Shown here: one piece after another, positions 43,680 to 52,283 of the stretch | Layout: each line of letters starts with the position of its first letter | How positions within the stretch are numbered: position 1 is the first letter of the stretch | NCBI RefSeq assembly: GCF_014904815.1 | Contig: NZ_JACZFR010000006.1 | Location: 124,001 to 188,000, forward strand | Source: Microbulbifer taiwanensis | Lineage (GTDB): Bacteria > Pseudomonadota > Gammaproteobacteria > Pseudomonadales > Cellvibrionaceae | Reading direction: 5' to 3' | DNA length: 64,000 bases | Notes under the pieces: model-generated | Database searches by the model: none | Told to the model about the DNA's origin: nothing | The model's input: only the letters and a program-made list of their open reading frames with translations | Translations under genes and position numbers: made by a program

Positions 43680-45881
43680 CTATTCTCTTAGAGAGAGCTC
43701 AACTACTTCTTTTTTTGCCGAGACCTGGACTGTCATCAAAATCTGAGTCTGATTAATGTCCGTTAGATAATCGACGTCGTCGCCCACTTTCCCTAGAACT
43801 TTAAAAGAATCATTATTGAGATCGTAGGACCATAATTGATTTTCATTGTTGATCGCATAAATCTTATTGTTATTAATTACGAATGATTTGGCTCTTCCTC
43901 CCTGCCTGTCTAGTACTTTAATGGGTTGGGGTTCGACAGGTCCAGTTTGCCAAAATTGATCCATATGATCCTTATAGATCAATCGACCATCTTCACTCTT
44001 AAGCGCCCACAGTATGTTCTTATCGGTGATTTCTCTGAACTTTGAATTGTTTAAATCGTACTCGACAAATTTCAATATTCCCTTGATGCGCACAGCCAGT
44101 AAAGCACTGTTGCTTATGCTGTCCCATTGAAAAAGTCTGACTACAGGATGTTCCAATGGAAAGGATTCTTGAGTCGAATCCAGATGGACCTGTGTGAGAA
44201 TGCTATTGGCATTGACTAGAAGGCTTTTACCGTCCTTCGCCCAATCGATCCCTCGTATATAGGTATCCATCGGGAAATGGGTAAGCTGTTGTGGGCCGTT
44301 GCCATGGCTTACCCAAAGCTGTTCCTCTCCTGAACGTTCCGACCAGAAAGCAATCAAATTCCCTCCCGGCTGAAAAATAGCATAGTCCTCTCCAAGATTA
44401 GAACGCTCGAAACTTACATAACTCTGGGGTTGCTTTGGTTGAGTCTGTGAAGTTTCTGTTGCCGGTTTTGCTTGGTTAGCCTGTGTTATGGCATTTGTTT
44501 CGGAAGTCTCATTAAGGGGAAATAACACGATGTCACTATCGTATGGTCCCTTGATCATGAGCAAACTTTTTCCGTCCGGGTGGAATTCAGGCTGATGGAT
44601 TCTGTCGGCAAAAGGCAAGTTGATTTTGTCGATTTTTCCGTCATAAGAGAGGGTAAATAGTTGTCTGCCAGTGCTAAAGATGAGTTGGTTGTCACGGGGG
44701 GAAAAACTGGGGTAGATGGGGCGAAACCTCGCTATTTCCTGCGGGCGTTCTATCTGATGGCTAGATACAATGCGCCCATCCGGTTTGAGCATTTCAATGT
44801 AGTGTTGACCGTCATTATGGATGCTGGTTACAGCGATAAGGTCATCCTTGTCCGAATAAGCAAAGTGGATTAAATTACCGTCTTCTAGGTCGAGTAAATC
44901 AGTGCTTTTGTTATCACTAATTGAGTAATTGATTAACTTCCAACGGTTCGAATTTCTTTGCAACAAGGCAATATTGTTATTGCTTAACCAGGTGGGCCTC
45001 TTCACTGTTGAATTTTTACATTGAAGCATTATGCTCGGCTGCTGAGGATTCTCAAGTGCCTTTTCAAAATCCAAGCCAACCAAATCGAAACAACTTTTCT
45101 GGGTGACTGGCTCGCTGCAGGCTTCGGTCGCTAAAAATACAATTTTCTTACCATCTTTTGAAAAGCTATGGCTACCGTAAGCGCCCCAATCTTTGGTCAG
45201 CAGAATCTCTTCCTGAGTGCTTATGTTCTTGGCCCATAGTCTATTGACGCAAAGCTTATTTAAATAGCGATGGAAAACAATGTATTTACCATCGGGCGAA
45301 TAGGTCGCATCAAACTCTTTGTCATCAGTGGCAGTAATTGAGCGTATTTTATCAAAAGTCAGTTGCGAAGACTGCTCAGGCGCAAGATGCTGAAATGCCA
45401 AAATTCCCAGCATAATAATGCCAACGGCAATAGATGCCAGTATTAAAGTAGTGGCAGATATCTCTGGTCTCCTGTTTGTCTCGGTTCCGCTTGTGACTTC
45501 TCGGAAATGAACATCTTCGGCTGCGTGTACCTGGGATTTGCTGGGTCGGGTGGAATCACTTTCTTCGTGCCAGAGGACATCACACTCCAGGCTATACCCC
45601 TGTTTAGCATGTGTCTTGATATAGGTTTGGCCTTTGCCGTCATCTCCCAGCGCCTTTCTTAATTGAGCGATGCTTCTTTGCAGTGTATTGGGAGATACCA
45701 CGGTGCTTTGCCAGACATTAGCTAGCAGTGCGTCCTGGCTAACTACCTTTCCGTAGTTTTCAGCCAGGTGGGTCAGTACCGCTAGCGCTTTGGGAGCAAT
45801 TGTTTGAGATTGCTTATTGTGAGTGATTTGATTTCTGGATAAATCGATAAAAAAATCACCAACCCAATATTGTTGTGCCAT
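43680..45881 (-). CDS. Membrane-bound winged-helix regulator with TolB-like beta-propeller sensor (CadC-like)
   Basis: A 733-residue single-pass regulator. Residues 1-100 are an OmpR-type winged helix (IAPKALAVLTHLAENYGKVVSQDALLANVW ... HAKQGYSLEC), 142-166 is one TM helix, and 170-733 is a periplasmic PD40/TolB-like propeller with repeated D-G-K blades (YSPDGKYIVFH, FSKDGKKIVFL). CadC/ToxR-type regulators bind DNA at the membrane and sense periplasmic signals. The base composition is AT-rich. It is divergent from the esterase operon at 46188, with about 305 bases between, so it is the likely controller of that operon. Confidence 0.88.
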   Translation of the reverse strand: MAQQYWVGDFFIDLSRNQITHNKQSQTIAPKALAVLTHLAENYGKVVSQDALLANVWQSTVVSPNTLQRSIAQLRKALGDDGKGQTYIKTHAKQGYSLECDVLWHEESDSTRPSKSQVHAAEDVHFREVTSGTETNRRPEISATTLILASIAVGIIMLGILAFQHLAPEQSSQLTFDKIRSITATDDKEFDATYSPDGKYIVFHRYLNKLCVNRLWAKNISTQEEILLTKDWGAYGSHSFSKDGKKIVFLATEACSEPVTQKSCFDLVGLDFEKALENPQQPSIMLQCKNSTVKRPTWLSNNNIALLQRNSNRWKLINYSISDNKSTDLLDLEDGNLIHFAYSDKDDLIAVTSIHNDGQHYIEMLKPDGRIVSSHQIERPQEIARFRPIYPSFSPRDNQLIFSTGRQLFTLSYDGKIDKINLPFADRIHQPEFHPDGKSLLMIKGPYDSDIVLFPLNETSETNAITQANQAKPATETSQTQPKQPQSYVSFERSNLGEDYAIFQPGGNLIAFWSERSGEEQLWVSHGNGPQQLTHFPMDTYIRGIDWAKDGKSLLVNANSILTQVHLDSTQESFPLEHPVVRLFQWDSISNSALLAVRIKGILKFVEYDLNNSKFREITDKNILWALKSEDGRLIYKDHMDQFWQTGPVEPQPIKVLDRQGGRAKSFVINNNKIYAINNENQLWSYDLNNDSFKVLGKVGDDVDYLTDINQTQILMTVQVSAKKEVVELSLRE

Positions 45882-46187
45882 ATAGCCTCAAACCAGGATG
45901 AAAGCCGCTGCTCAAAAGTGAGTCTAAACAAGAGCAAATGCCTTGTCATAAACCCGATTGAGTCAATTTATATTTTTGTAACTGATTGATAGTAATGCAT
46001 TTTTTCATGTCTAGCTAGAAGTCAGCTAAAAATCAGGTGAACTTCAGGTATTTCAATTTCGATCGATTTAGTGTCGTGACCATAAATAGGCTTGTAGAGG
46101 TGGATTTCCAGACACTTTCTTAACAGCTCTATTTTCTGGGAATACTGGATTGTATAAAAAATGTACTTTTAATAAGAGTGGAATTAT
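45882..46187. promoter_or_regulatory. Divergent AT-rich control region (regulator/esterase)
   Basis: A 306-base AT-rich gap between the CadC-like gene and the esterase. It has short repeats near 46010-46050 (GTCAGCTAAAAATCAGGTGAACTTCAGG shows repeated TCAGSTRAA-like words) that could bind a winged-helix protein. No promoter fits well. Confidence 0.35.
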
Positions 46188-47066
46188 ATGAAGTGGAAGT
46201 TGATTAGCATGAAGAAGACTCTAATCTCAATTTTTTTGCTGCTGTTGCCTTTTGTGAATGTTAAAGCGGTTGCACAAAAACCATACGAACTGCCCAGGGT
46301 GCAGGTAGTTCCAATCGAGGATGCCAAATCGGGAGGACAATATGAGCTCTATATAAAGCTGCCAGAGGGATATGGGAGAAGCAACGATATAGAATATCCG
46401 GTAATTTACTTTACCGATGCCGTGTGGCATATCGAATTGTTATCTGCTTCCACGGAATTCCTGATGGAAAATGTGATTCTGGTTGGGATTTCCTGGCAAA
46501 AGGATATAGACAAAGAATTAAAGGAAGAGGTGGGAGTGCATTTCAGCAGGTTTCGAGACTATTCAGTAAGGAAAACAAGCAATTCTGAAATTCAAGCTAA
46601 ATATCAGCTGGGGCAGGCCGACAATCATCTGGATTTTATTCGCAACGATGTAATTGGATATGTAGAAAACAACTTCCGATCCGATCCTGGAAACCGCACC
46701 TATTTTGGGTATTCACTCGGCGGTGAATTTGGCGCTTATATATTGCTGTCGCAACCCGACACCTTCAAAAATTACATCATCGGTAGTCCTTCACTTAAGG
46801 ACGACATTTCCTTTCTATCTGAGCTTGGATCTAAAGCGGCATTGAAAGGTGATAGCCTGAATGCCAATGTGTTTGTTTCCAATGGCGCCTTGGAAAATGA
46901 GTTGGGGGAACATGTCAAAGAGTTTGTCACCATGCTGGAAAACAGAAATGACAGGAGTTTGTCATTGAATCACGTCGTGATCGAAGGGTCTCATCAAACC
47001 GCATTTCCTATGACTGGAGTGCGCAGTGTGGCTTGGCTGTCAAACTTGCACAAGGACGCGAACTAA
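46188..47066 (+). CDS. Secreted Fes/IroE-type alpha/beta-hydrolase (putative esterase)
   Basis: A 292-residue protein with a signal peptide (LISIFLLLLPFVNVKAVAQ). YELYIKLPEGYG ... YPVIYFTDAVWH and TYFGYSLGGEFGAYILLSQPDTF (nucleophile Ser in G-Y-S-L-G-G) match the putative-esterase family that includes siderophore esterases and mycolyl-like enzymes. The triad His is probably in IEGSHQTAFP. ATG 46188 precedes an alternative start, MKKTLIS at 46209. It opens an operon with the PD40 genes and is divergent from the CadC-like regulator. Confidence 0.85.
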   Translation: MKWKLISMKKTLISIFLLLLPFVNVKAVAQKPYELPRVQVVPIEDAKSGGQYELYIKLPEGYGRSNDIEYPVIYFTDAVWHIELLSASTEFLMENVILVGISWQKDIDKELKEEVGVHFSRFRDYSVRKTSNSEIQAKYQLGQADNHLDFIRNDVIGYVENNFRSDPGNRTYFGYSLGGEFGAYILLSQPDTFKNYIIGSPSLKDDISFLSELGSKAALKGDSLNANVFVSNGALENELGEHVKEFVTMLENRNDRSLSLNHVVIEGSHQTAFPMTGVRSVAWLSNLHKDAN

Positions 47067-47068
47067 TT

Positions 47069-47410
47069 ATGAAGCCTATTTTTATTTCTATGGTTTTATT
47101 GCTTTCACTGGCAGCTATGAGTGTCAAAGGCTATGGGCATGATAAAGCTCTCGTCCTCGAGGGGCCTTATCTTGGGCAGAAGTCGCCGGGTTCAATACCT
47201 GAAGTTTATGCATCCGCTACCGTTTCGACAGGGCATCGTGATCATAGCGGCTTCTTCACGCCAGAGGGAAAGTACTTTTTCTTTAACAGAAATCCTGGTC
47301 GAAAGGGCACGGATGGCGATATCTACTGGGTGGATGCAAAAAAAATCGAAACTCCCAGGCCTGAATCGCGATCTGAAAATATGCGCTCCCCGGCTTCAGG
47401 TGAGGAGTGA
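47069..47410 (+). CDS. Short PD40-like exported protein, internally deleted relative to the next gene
   Basis: A 113-residue protein with a signal peptide (MKPIFISMVLLLSLAAMSVKG). The mature start GPYLGQKSPGSIPEVYASATVS and the end GKYFFFNR ... GDIYWVDAKKIETPRPE correspond to the N and C ends of the 297-residue protein encoded next (GPYMGQKPPG ... GKYILFNR ... VDIYWVDAQVIEALRP). The middle propeller blades are absent. It starts 2 bases after the esterase stop. Either a degenerate copy or a functional mini-form; not distinguishable here. Confidence 0.7.
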   Translation: MKPIFISMVLLLSLAAMSVKGYGHDKALVLEGPYLGQKSPGSIPEVYASATVSTGHRDHSGFFTPEGKYFFFNRNPGRKGTDGDIYWVDAKKIETPRPESRSENMRSPASGEE

Positions 47411-47413
47411 GTC

Positions 47414-48307
47414 ATGAAATCTATCTTGCCTCTAATGCTTGCCCTTGCCCCGGTTCTGATAGTGAGCGGCAATAGTAGCGCTCAGGAGGAGTTTCCTATC
47501 CTGAAAGGTCCCTACATGGGGCAGAAGCCACCGGGTATGGTGGCAGAGCCGTTTGCGCCGGGTGTCATTTCCAAAGAAGGCTGGGAGCTTGAGGGCGTTT
47601 TTGCACCAGGTATGAAGGAATTTTACTTCACCATAGACCGTGGAATTTACACCGGCCCCAATAAAACCGGCTTCCGACCTACCGTTATCGGCTTCCGGCA
47701 GGAAAACAATGTCTGGAAGAAGTACATTGAATTCCCGCGGGAGGGTGAACTTGTACTCTCGCCTGACGGCAAGCGAATGCATATGGCAGAAGGCTATAGG
47801 GACCGTATCGGCGACGGCTGGTCAGAACGTAAAAGCCTTGGCCCCATGTTTGACCGGGAAGACTGGGGCATTATGCGCCTGTCGGCCTCTGCAAAAGGCA
47901 CCTATGTGTTTGACGATTACAAGAGCAACGATTTGATTCGCATATCTACGCTCAGAGGGGGTGAGCGTCAGGCCCCGCAGAAGATGGGCCCGACGGTCAA
48001 TTCAGGAAAAATGACAGCCCACCCTTTTATCGCGCCAGACGAAAGCTATCTTATCTGGGACAGCAAGCGGGACGGCGGCTATGGGGGCTCTGATCTCTAT
48101 ATCAGCTTCCGACAAGAAGATGGCTCGTGGGGGCCAGCCATCAATATGGGCGAAAAGATCAATTCCGATAAATGGGATGCCTATGCGAGTGTCACCCCTG
48201 ACGGAAAGTACATACTCTTCAACAGAGGCATAGACGACGATAATGATAATGTGGATATCTACTGGGTGGATGCACAGGTTATCGAGGCCCTTAGACCCAA
48301 ACAGTAA
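47414..48307 (+). CDS. Exported PD40/WD40-like beta-propeller protein
   Basis: A 297-residue protein with a signal peptide (MKSILPLMLALAPVLIVSGNSSA). Propeller-type blades follow: GVFAPGMKEFYFTIDRGIYTG, LVLSPDGKRMHMAEGYRDR, HPFIAPDESYLIWDSKRDGGYGGSDLYIS, VTPDGKYILFNRGIDDDNDNVDIYWVDA. These S/T-P-D-G-K motifs are PD40 repeats as in TolB. It probably binds a protein or ligand in the periplasm. It is the third gene of the esterase operon and a longer paralogue of the one before. Confidence 0.82.
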   Translation: MKSILPLMLALAPVLIVSGNSSAQEEFPILKGPYMGQKPPGMVAEPFAPGVISKEGWELEGVFAPGMKEFYFTIDRGIYTGPNKTGFRPTVIGFRQENNVWKKYIEFPREGELVLSPDGKRMHMAEGYRDRIGDGWSERKSLGPMFDREDWGIMRLSASAKGTYVFDDYKSNDLIRISTLRGGERQAPQKMGPTVNSGKMTAHPFIAPDESYLIWDSKRDGGYGGSDLYISFRQEDGSWGPAINMGEKINSDKWDAYASVTPDGKYILFNRGIDDDNDNVDIYWVDAQVIEALRPKQ

Positions 48308-48521
48308 GCCGTAAAAAGTCGCAACCGGGGCGACGTTCAAAAGCTGTGCGCTTTCTGCGGGTGTTACGGCGCGCAGGCACTGTTTTGCCGGCGTTAAAAG
48401 CCCGGTGGCCCTATACATCGGTGCCGATGAAAGGCGCCTGGAACCTCCGGTTGAGTAAGTTGGAGAAGCTGGCTGCCTGATGATTATCGACCGCGCGATG
48501 CCGATAGCTTTCACTGGAAGG

Positions 48522-49328
48522 TCAGCCGCGACCGCCCTGTGTCAGCCGATCCACCCTCAATCGCTCGCGCCCGTCAAACAGTCTTCGGGAGCAGATGGCC
48601 ACCGCGGTAAAGGTGCCGAAACCGGTGCCGGCGGCGATGGTGAACATGATCAGTATCTGGTATTTCACCGCCAGCGCCGGCGGGCTGCCGGCAAGTATCT
48701 GGCCGGTCATCATGCCCGGCAGGGAGACTATGCCGGCCGCGGCCATGGCATTGATGACCGGCATCAGCCCCGCGCGCATGGCCTCGCGGCGGAAGTCACC
48801 GCAGGCATCTGCCCAGGTATCGCCGAGCATCAACCGGTTTTCGATGATATCGCGCGAGCGGTGCGCGCTTTCGGTGAGCCGGTCCAGGCCTAGCGCCACG
48901 CCGGTCATGGTGTTGCCAAGCAGCATGCCCAGCAGCGGTATCGCGTACTGGGGCTGGTACCAGGGCTGTGGGTCTATCACTGCAATCAGCGTCAGTATCG
49001 TGACGCTGAAGGCGGAGATAAACATGGACACTGTGCCTATGGCGAAGCTCCAGCCACCGCGCAGTCGGTACTTCTGCCGGGCGACGATTTCGCGCCCGGC
49101 GAGTAGTAGCATGGCCAGGCCCATCAGGGCCACCCAGTGCAGGCTGCCCACCGCGAAGAGTACCTCCAGCACCACGCCGATCAGCGCCAGCTGAAGCGCG
49201 GTGCGCGCTGCGGCTATCAACAGGGATCCGCCCAATCCCAGGCGCGCGAAATGAGTGCAGGCGGCCAGGGCAAGCACCAGGGACGATGCCAGGGCCAGTT
49301 GCCACCAGGACAGTGCGATCACATTCAT
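48522..49328 (-). CDS. fetB: Iron-export ABC permease FetB (YbbM)
   Basis: A 268-residue membrane protein with about seven TM segments. YALLSWWQ-type start and family blocks GGSLLIAAARTALQLALIGVVL, LLGMLLGNTMTGVALGLDRLTES and AGIVSLPGMMTGQILAGSPP match YbbM/FetB, the permease half of an exporter linked to iron and oxidative-stress tolerance in E. coli. It overlaps fetA by four bases. The downstream 214 bases hold no gene. Confidence 0.93.
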   Translation of the reverse strand: MNVIALSWWQLALASSLVLALAACTHFARLGLGGSLLIAAARTALQLALIGVVLEVLFAVGSLHWVALMGLAMLLLAGREIVARQKYRLRGGWSFAIGTVSMFISAFSVTILTLIAVIDPQPWYQPQYAIPLLGMLLGNTMTGVALGLDRLTESAHRSRDIIENRLMLGDTWADACGDFRREAMRAGLMPVINAMAAAGIVSLPGMMTGQILAGSPPALAVKYQILIMFTIAAGTGFGTFTAVAICSRRLFDGRERLRVDRLTQGGRG

Positions 49329-49924
49329 TCCCGCACTTCCACCAGTCGCCGATCCTCGATGCGAAAATGCCGCCCGGCCACCCGCTGTATCTGGTCTTCG
49401 CGGTGAGCTACCCAGAGCGCCGGGCAGTGGCGTTCACGAATGACGGACTGCAGCCAGGCTTCCACCTGCCGGGTGGTCTTGTCGTCCAGGTTGGCCGTGG
49501 GTTCGTCCAGCAACAGGGCTCGGGGCTCGCGGGACAAGGCTCGCGCCAGGGCCAGGCGCTGCTTCTCCCCGGACGACAGGCGGGACACGGACCAGTTGCC
49601 GACATCCCCGGCGAAGCCCAGGGCGCGCAGCGCTTCGGGCATGGGCTTTTCCAGGTGCTCGCCGACGGTATCGAACCACCAGGCGCTCTCAGCCGGCACC
49701 ATCATCACCGAGTGCCGCCAGCGGTGGCCGGGCACCGAGTCCTGCTCCGTATCGCCCAGGCGCACCCTGCCGCCGTGGGGTTCCAGGTCCGCGACTGCCC
49801 TGAGCAGGCGGCTCTTGCCGGCGCCGGAGGCACCGGACAGGCAGACGATCTCCCCCGGCGCTATTGCCAGGTCGATTTTTTCCAGATCACCGACAGCGAC
49901 GTCTTTGAGGGTGAGGCTCGTCAT
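49325..49924 (-). CDS. fetA: Iron-export ABC ATPase FetA (YbbL)
   Basis: A 199-residue ABC ATPase. Walker A LSGASGAGKSRLL (about 30-42), the Q-loop region VMMVPAESAWWF, the signature VSRLSSGEKQRLALAR and Walker B ALLLDEPTANLDD are all present. It is short, like YbbL (225). It pairs with FetB and overlaps it by four bases. It probably exports iron or another metal. Confidence 0.93.
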   Translation of the reverse strand: MTSLTLKDVAVGDLEKIDLAIAPGEIVCLSGASGAGKSRLLRAVADLEPHGGRVRLGDTEQDSVPGHRWRHSVMMVPAESAWWFDTVGEHLEKPMPEALRALGFAGDVGNWSVSRLSSGEKQRLALARALSREPRALLLDEPTANLDDKTTRQVEAWLQSVIRERHCPALWVAHREDQIQRVAGRHFRIEDRRLVEVRE

Positions 49925-49954
49925 GGGGTCTACCCGTTTAGCCGCCTTTCTATT

Positions 49955-50407
49955 TTAGCGAAACTGGCCTATCCCCTTCGCCATCATCGCTGCGCACAGC
50001 AGTATGCCGACAATCGCCGCCAGCTCGATATGCACAACCCTGCGCATCAGCTTCCACTGGCCGTCGCTGACATCGGGCAGCTGCCCCTGCTTCAGGGATT
50101 TGTTCCAGCGAATAAAGCGCACCGTCGGATAGATGGACAGTAAAGCGGCGAGGAAAAACAGGGTCAGTTTTGCGTGGAAGGCGCCATTGTGGAAATAGTA
50201 GGCGGCGCCCTTCTCGAAATAGAAGACCCGCAACAGGCCGACCACCAGCAGCAGACCGGCGGAAATACCCAGCACCCGGTCGACGGCCTGCAGTTTGCGC
50301 GCGCTCTCCAGGGTGAACTTCTGCCCCAGCAGCACCAGTTCTATGGCGATGGCGGCGACCAGGGCGAAGGCGGTCAGGTGGTGCAGGAAGGCGAGCAGGG
50401 TGGGCAT
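49955..50407 (-). CDS. DUF2214 integral membrane protein
   Basis: A 150-residue inner-membrane protein with four TM helices: LLAFLHHLTAFALVAAIAIEL, VLGISAGLLLVVGLLRVFYF, FHAKLTLFFLAALLSIYP and HIELAAIVGILLCAAMMAKG. The HHLTAF start and the E-K-G-A-A-Y-Y-F-H-N block are the DUF2214 hallmarks. The family may bind haem or electron carriers, but no function is known. It lies upstream of fetAB on the same strand, 30 bases from fetA. Confidence 0.85.
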   Translation of the reverse strand: MPTLLAFLHHLTAFALVAAIAIELVLLGQKFTLESARKLQAVDRVLGISAGLLLVVGLLRVFYFEKGAAYYFHNGAFHAKLTLFFLAALLSIYPTVRFIRWNKSLKQGQLPDVSDGQWKLMRRVVHIELAAIVGILLCAAMMAKGIGQFR

Positions 50408-50515
50408 CAGCGGTCTCCCGTATTCCGTTGGGGATTATTATTTCCAGAATGCGGGAGAAGGTATCACAAATGGTGTAAATATTTATGAGCGGCAATAGAC
50501 AGGCTGCAGGCCGTC

Positions 50516-51196
50516 TCAGGCTATTGAGTGCACTTTCCCGGTCAATGTCTCCACAAGCTTGTCCACCTCCCCGTAGGCACTCTCGATGGACTGGCTGTGG
50601 CGCTCGTCGCCGAACTCCTGGTATTCGATGCGGATCTCATAAAAGTCCTCGACCCCAAGGTAGTGGCCCAGTGTGCGCACATGGGGTCCCAGGTGGTTCA
50701 TGCTCTCGCGGATTCCGCCGGGCTCGAAGCCGAACTCGCCGCTGGACGACAACAGCACCAGGGTTTTTCCCGAGAGTATCGGTTGCAGCGGGAAGTCGCC
50801 GCGGGCCAGGTCAAAAGAGAAGGTCTTGTTGACCCGCACCACCTGGTCAAACCAGGCCTTGAGACTGGCCGGCATGCCGTAGTTGTACATGGGCGTGGAA
50901 ACCAGGATCAGGTCCGCCTGCGTCACCTCGTCGATCAGCTGATCGGAGAGCGCGAGCAGTGCCCGCTGCTCTGTACTGCGCTGGGCCTCGGGGGTAAATA
51001 CAGCGGCGATCCAGTCCTGGCTGACGAATGCCGGCGGCGTCGCGCCGACATCCCTGTGGATGAATAGGTCTTCGCTACTGTGCTCCAGCCAGCGCTCCTG
51101 GAAATGCTGCGACAACAGTCGGGAAAGGGAGCGGTAGGCCGGTACTTCGCTGTCCACTGTGCGTGCACTGGCATCTATTTTCAGCACTTTTTTCAT
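50516..51196 (-). CDS. FMN-dependent NADH-azoreductase-like flavodoxin-fold reductase
   Basis: A 226-residue protein of the AzoR family: KVLKIDASARTVDSEVPAYRS (FMN phosphate loop), ADLILVSTPMYNYGMPASLKAWFDQVVR (P-M-Y-N-Y/F-G-M-P hallmark) and LVLLSSSGEFGF. AzoR reduces azo compounds and quinones using NADH. It is divergent from the LysR gene at 51310, with 113 bases between, and is its likely target. Confidence 0.9.
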   Translation of the reverse strand: MKKVLKIDASARTVDSEVPAYRSLSRLLSQHFQERWLEHSSEDLFIHRDVGATPPAFVSQDWIAAVFTPEAQRSTEQRALLALSDQLIDEVTQADLILVSTPMYNYGMPASLKAWFDQVVRVNKTFSFDLARGDFPLQPILSGKTLVLLSSSGEFGFEPGGIRESMNHLGPHVRTLGHYLGVEDFYEIRIEYQEFGDERHSQSIESAYGEVDKLVETLTGKVHSIA

Positions 51197-51253
51197 ATCT
51201 GTCTCCTGTATCTGGCTGGGTTTTCAGTGCAAATATGCTGTCCATGACCTGTG

Positions 51254-51282
51254 TTGACAAAGGATGCTTTCTCACTTATAGA
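51254..51282 (+). promoter_or_regulatory. Strong predicted sigma70 promoter for the LysR gene
   Basis: TTGACA (51254-51259), 17 bases, TATAGA (51277-51282): a full consensus -35 and 5 of 6 matches at -10. It lies 27 bases before the ATG. Confidence 0.65.
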
Positions 51283-51302
51283 TGAGCAAAATTCACTTAT
51301 AG
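51272..51302. promoter_or_regulatory. Direct repeats overlapping the LysR promoter
   Basis: TCACTTATAG occurs at 51272-51281 and again at 51293-51302, 21 bases apart (two helix turns). The first copy overlaps the -10 box. This would suit autoregulation by the LysR protein or co-control of the divergent reductase gene. Confidence 0.5.
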
Positions 51303-51309
51303 GGGTGCC

Positions 51310-52203
51310 ATGTACAGGCAGTTGAGCAACCTGAACAGCATCCGGGTATTCGAGGCGGCCGCGCGCCTGGGCAGTTTCAAGGGGGCGGCGGAAGAGCTGC
51401 ATATCACGCCCACCGCTGTCTCCCACCAGATCCGCAACCTGGAGGCACAGCTGGACACGGCGCTGTTCGAGCGGCGCACCCGCGCCGTCTACCTGACCGG
51501 GGCCGGCCAGCAACTGGCTGATGCCGCGCGCCTGTCACTGCAGACCCTGGCGGATGCGATTGAGGCAATCTCAGGCCGGCCCAAGGTGCTCACGGTCAGC
51601 ACGACCAGTGCCTTTGCCGCCCTGTGGCTGGCATCGCGGCTGCAGGATTTTTACCGGGCGCATCCGCAGCTGCGGGTGGTGGTGCAGACAGATGAGCAAC
51701 TGGTGGACCTGGAGCGCGACCGGCGGGTGGACATTGCCATCCGTTACGGCCAGCCGCCGGCGGAGAGCGGGGCCGAACTATTGTTGCGCGAGGCGTTCGG
51801 TGTTTACGGCAGTGCCGATAGCCTGGCGAAGCTGGAAAAAGGCCGGCCGGTTACCGCGTTTGAAACCCAGTGGAAGAGTAGCAATCTGCAGGCGATTACC
51901 GCGGAACAGTGGTGGCGGCGCTTTATGCCGCGCCGCAAGATGCCGGAGCGCTACCGTTTTGACCAGGAGCTGCATGTGATTCAGGCGGCGCTGGCGGGGC
52001 GGGGCTTGGCCTTTGTCAGCAGCCTGCTGGTGGACTCCGCCGTACAACAGGGATGGCTGCGGCCCTATCGGGAGGACTGCCGCCTGCCGGGTTTTGGCTA
52101 TTACCTGATAAGCCGCGAACGCGGCCAGCCAGCGAAAGTCGAGGCGTTTCGCTCTTGGCTGAAAAGTGAACTGCCCGGAGTTGCCGAACCGGAGGGCAAT
52201 TGA
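51310..52203 (+). CDS. LysR-family transcriptional regulator (GcvA-like)
   Basis: A 297-residue LTTR. The HTH lies at residues 5-64 (NLNSIRVFEAAARLGSFKGA ... HITPTAVSHQIRNLEAQLD), with the GcvA-type F-E-A-A-A-R-x-x-S-F-x-x-A-A-E-E-L pattern. The effector domain follows (VLTVSTTSAFAALWLASRLQDFY). It is divergent from the azoreductase gene. A consensus promoter and direct repeats lie just upstream. The ligand is unknown. Confidence 0.93.
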   Translation: MYRQLSNLNSIRVFEAAARLGSFKGAAEELHITPTAVSHQIRNLEAQLDTALFERRTRAVYLTGAGQQLADAARLSLQTLADAIEAISGRPKVLTVSTTSAFAALWLASRLQDFYRAHPQLRVVVQTDEQLVDLERDRRVDIAIRYGQPPAESGAELLLREAFGVYGSADSLAKLEKGRPVTAFETQWKSSNLQAITAEQWWRRFMPRRKMPERYRFDQELHVIQAALAGRGLAFVSSLLVDSAVQQGWLRPYREDCRLPGFGYYLISRERGQPAKVEAFRSWLKSELPGVAEPEGN

Positions 52204-52283
52204 TACCCCCGGGGTCTCCTCTTTGAACCGACCGCCATTCGCCGCCATAATCCGCTCCTTCCGAACAGAATAACGAGAGCTGT

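Noticed and set aside
42000-48400. A prophage or integrative element
   Set aside because: No integrase, phage structural, replication or tRNA-linked attachment genes are present, so only an AT-rich accessory island is claimed.
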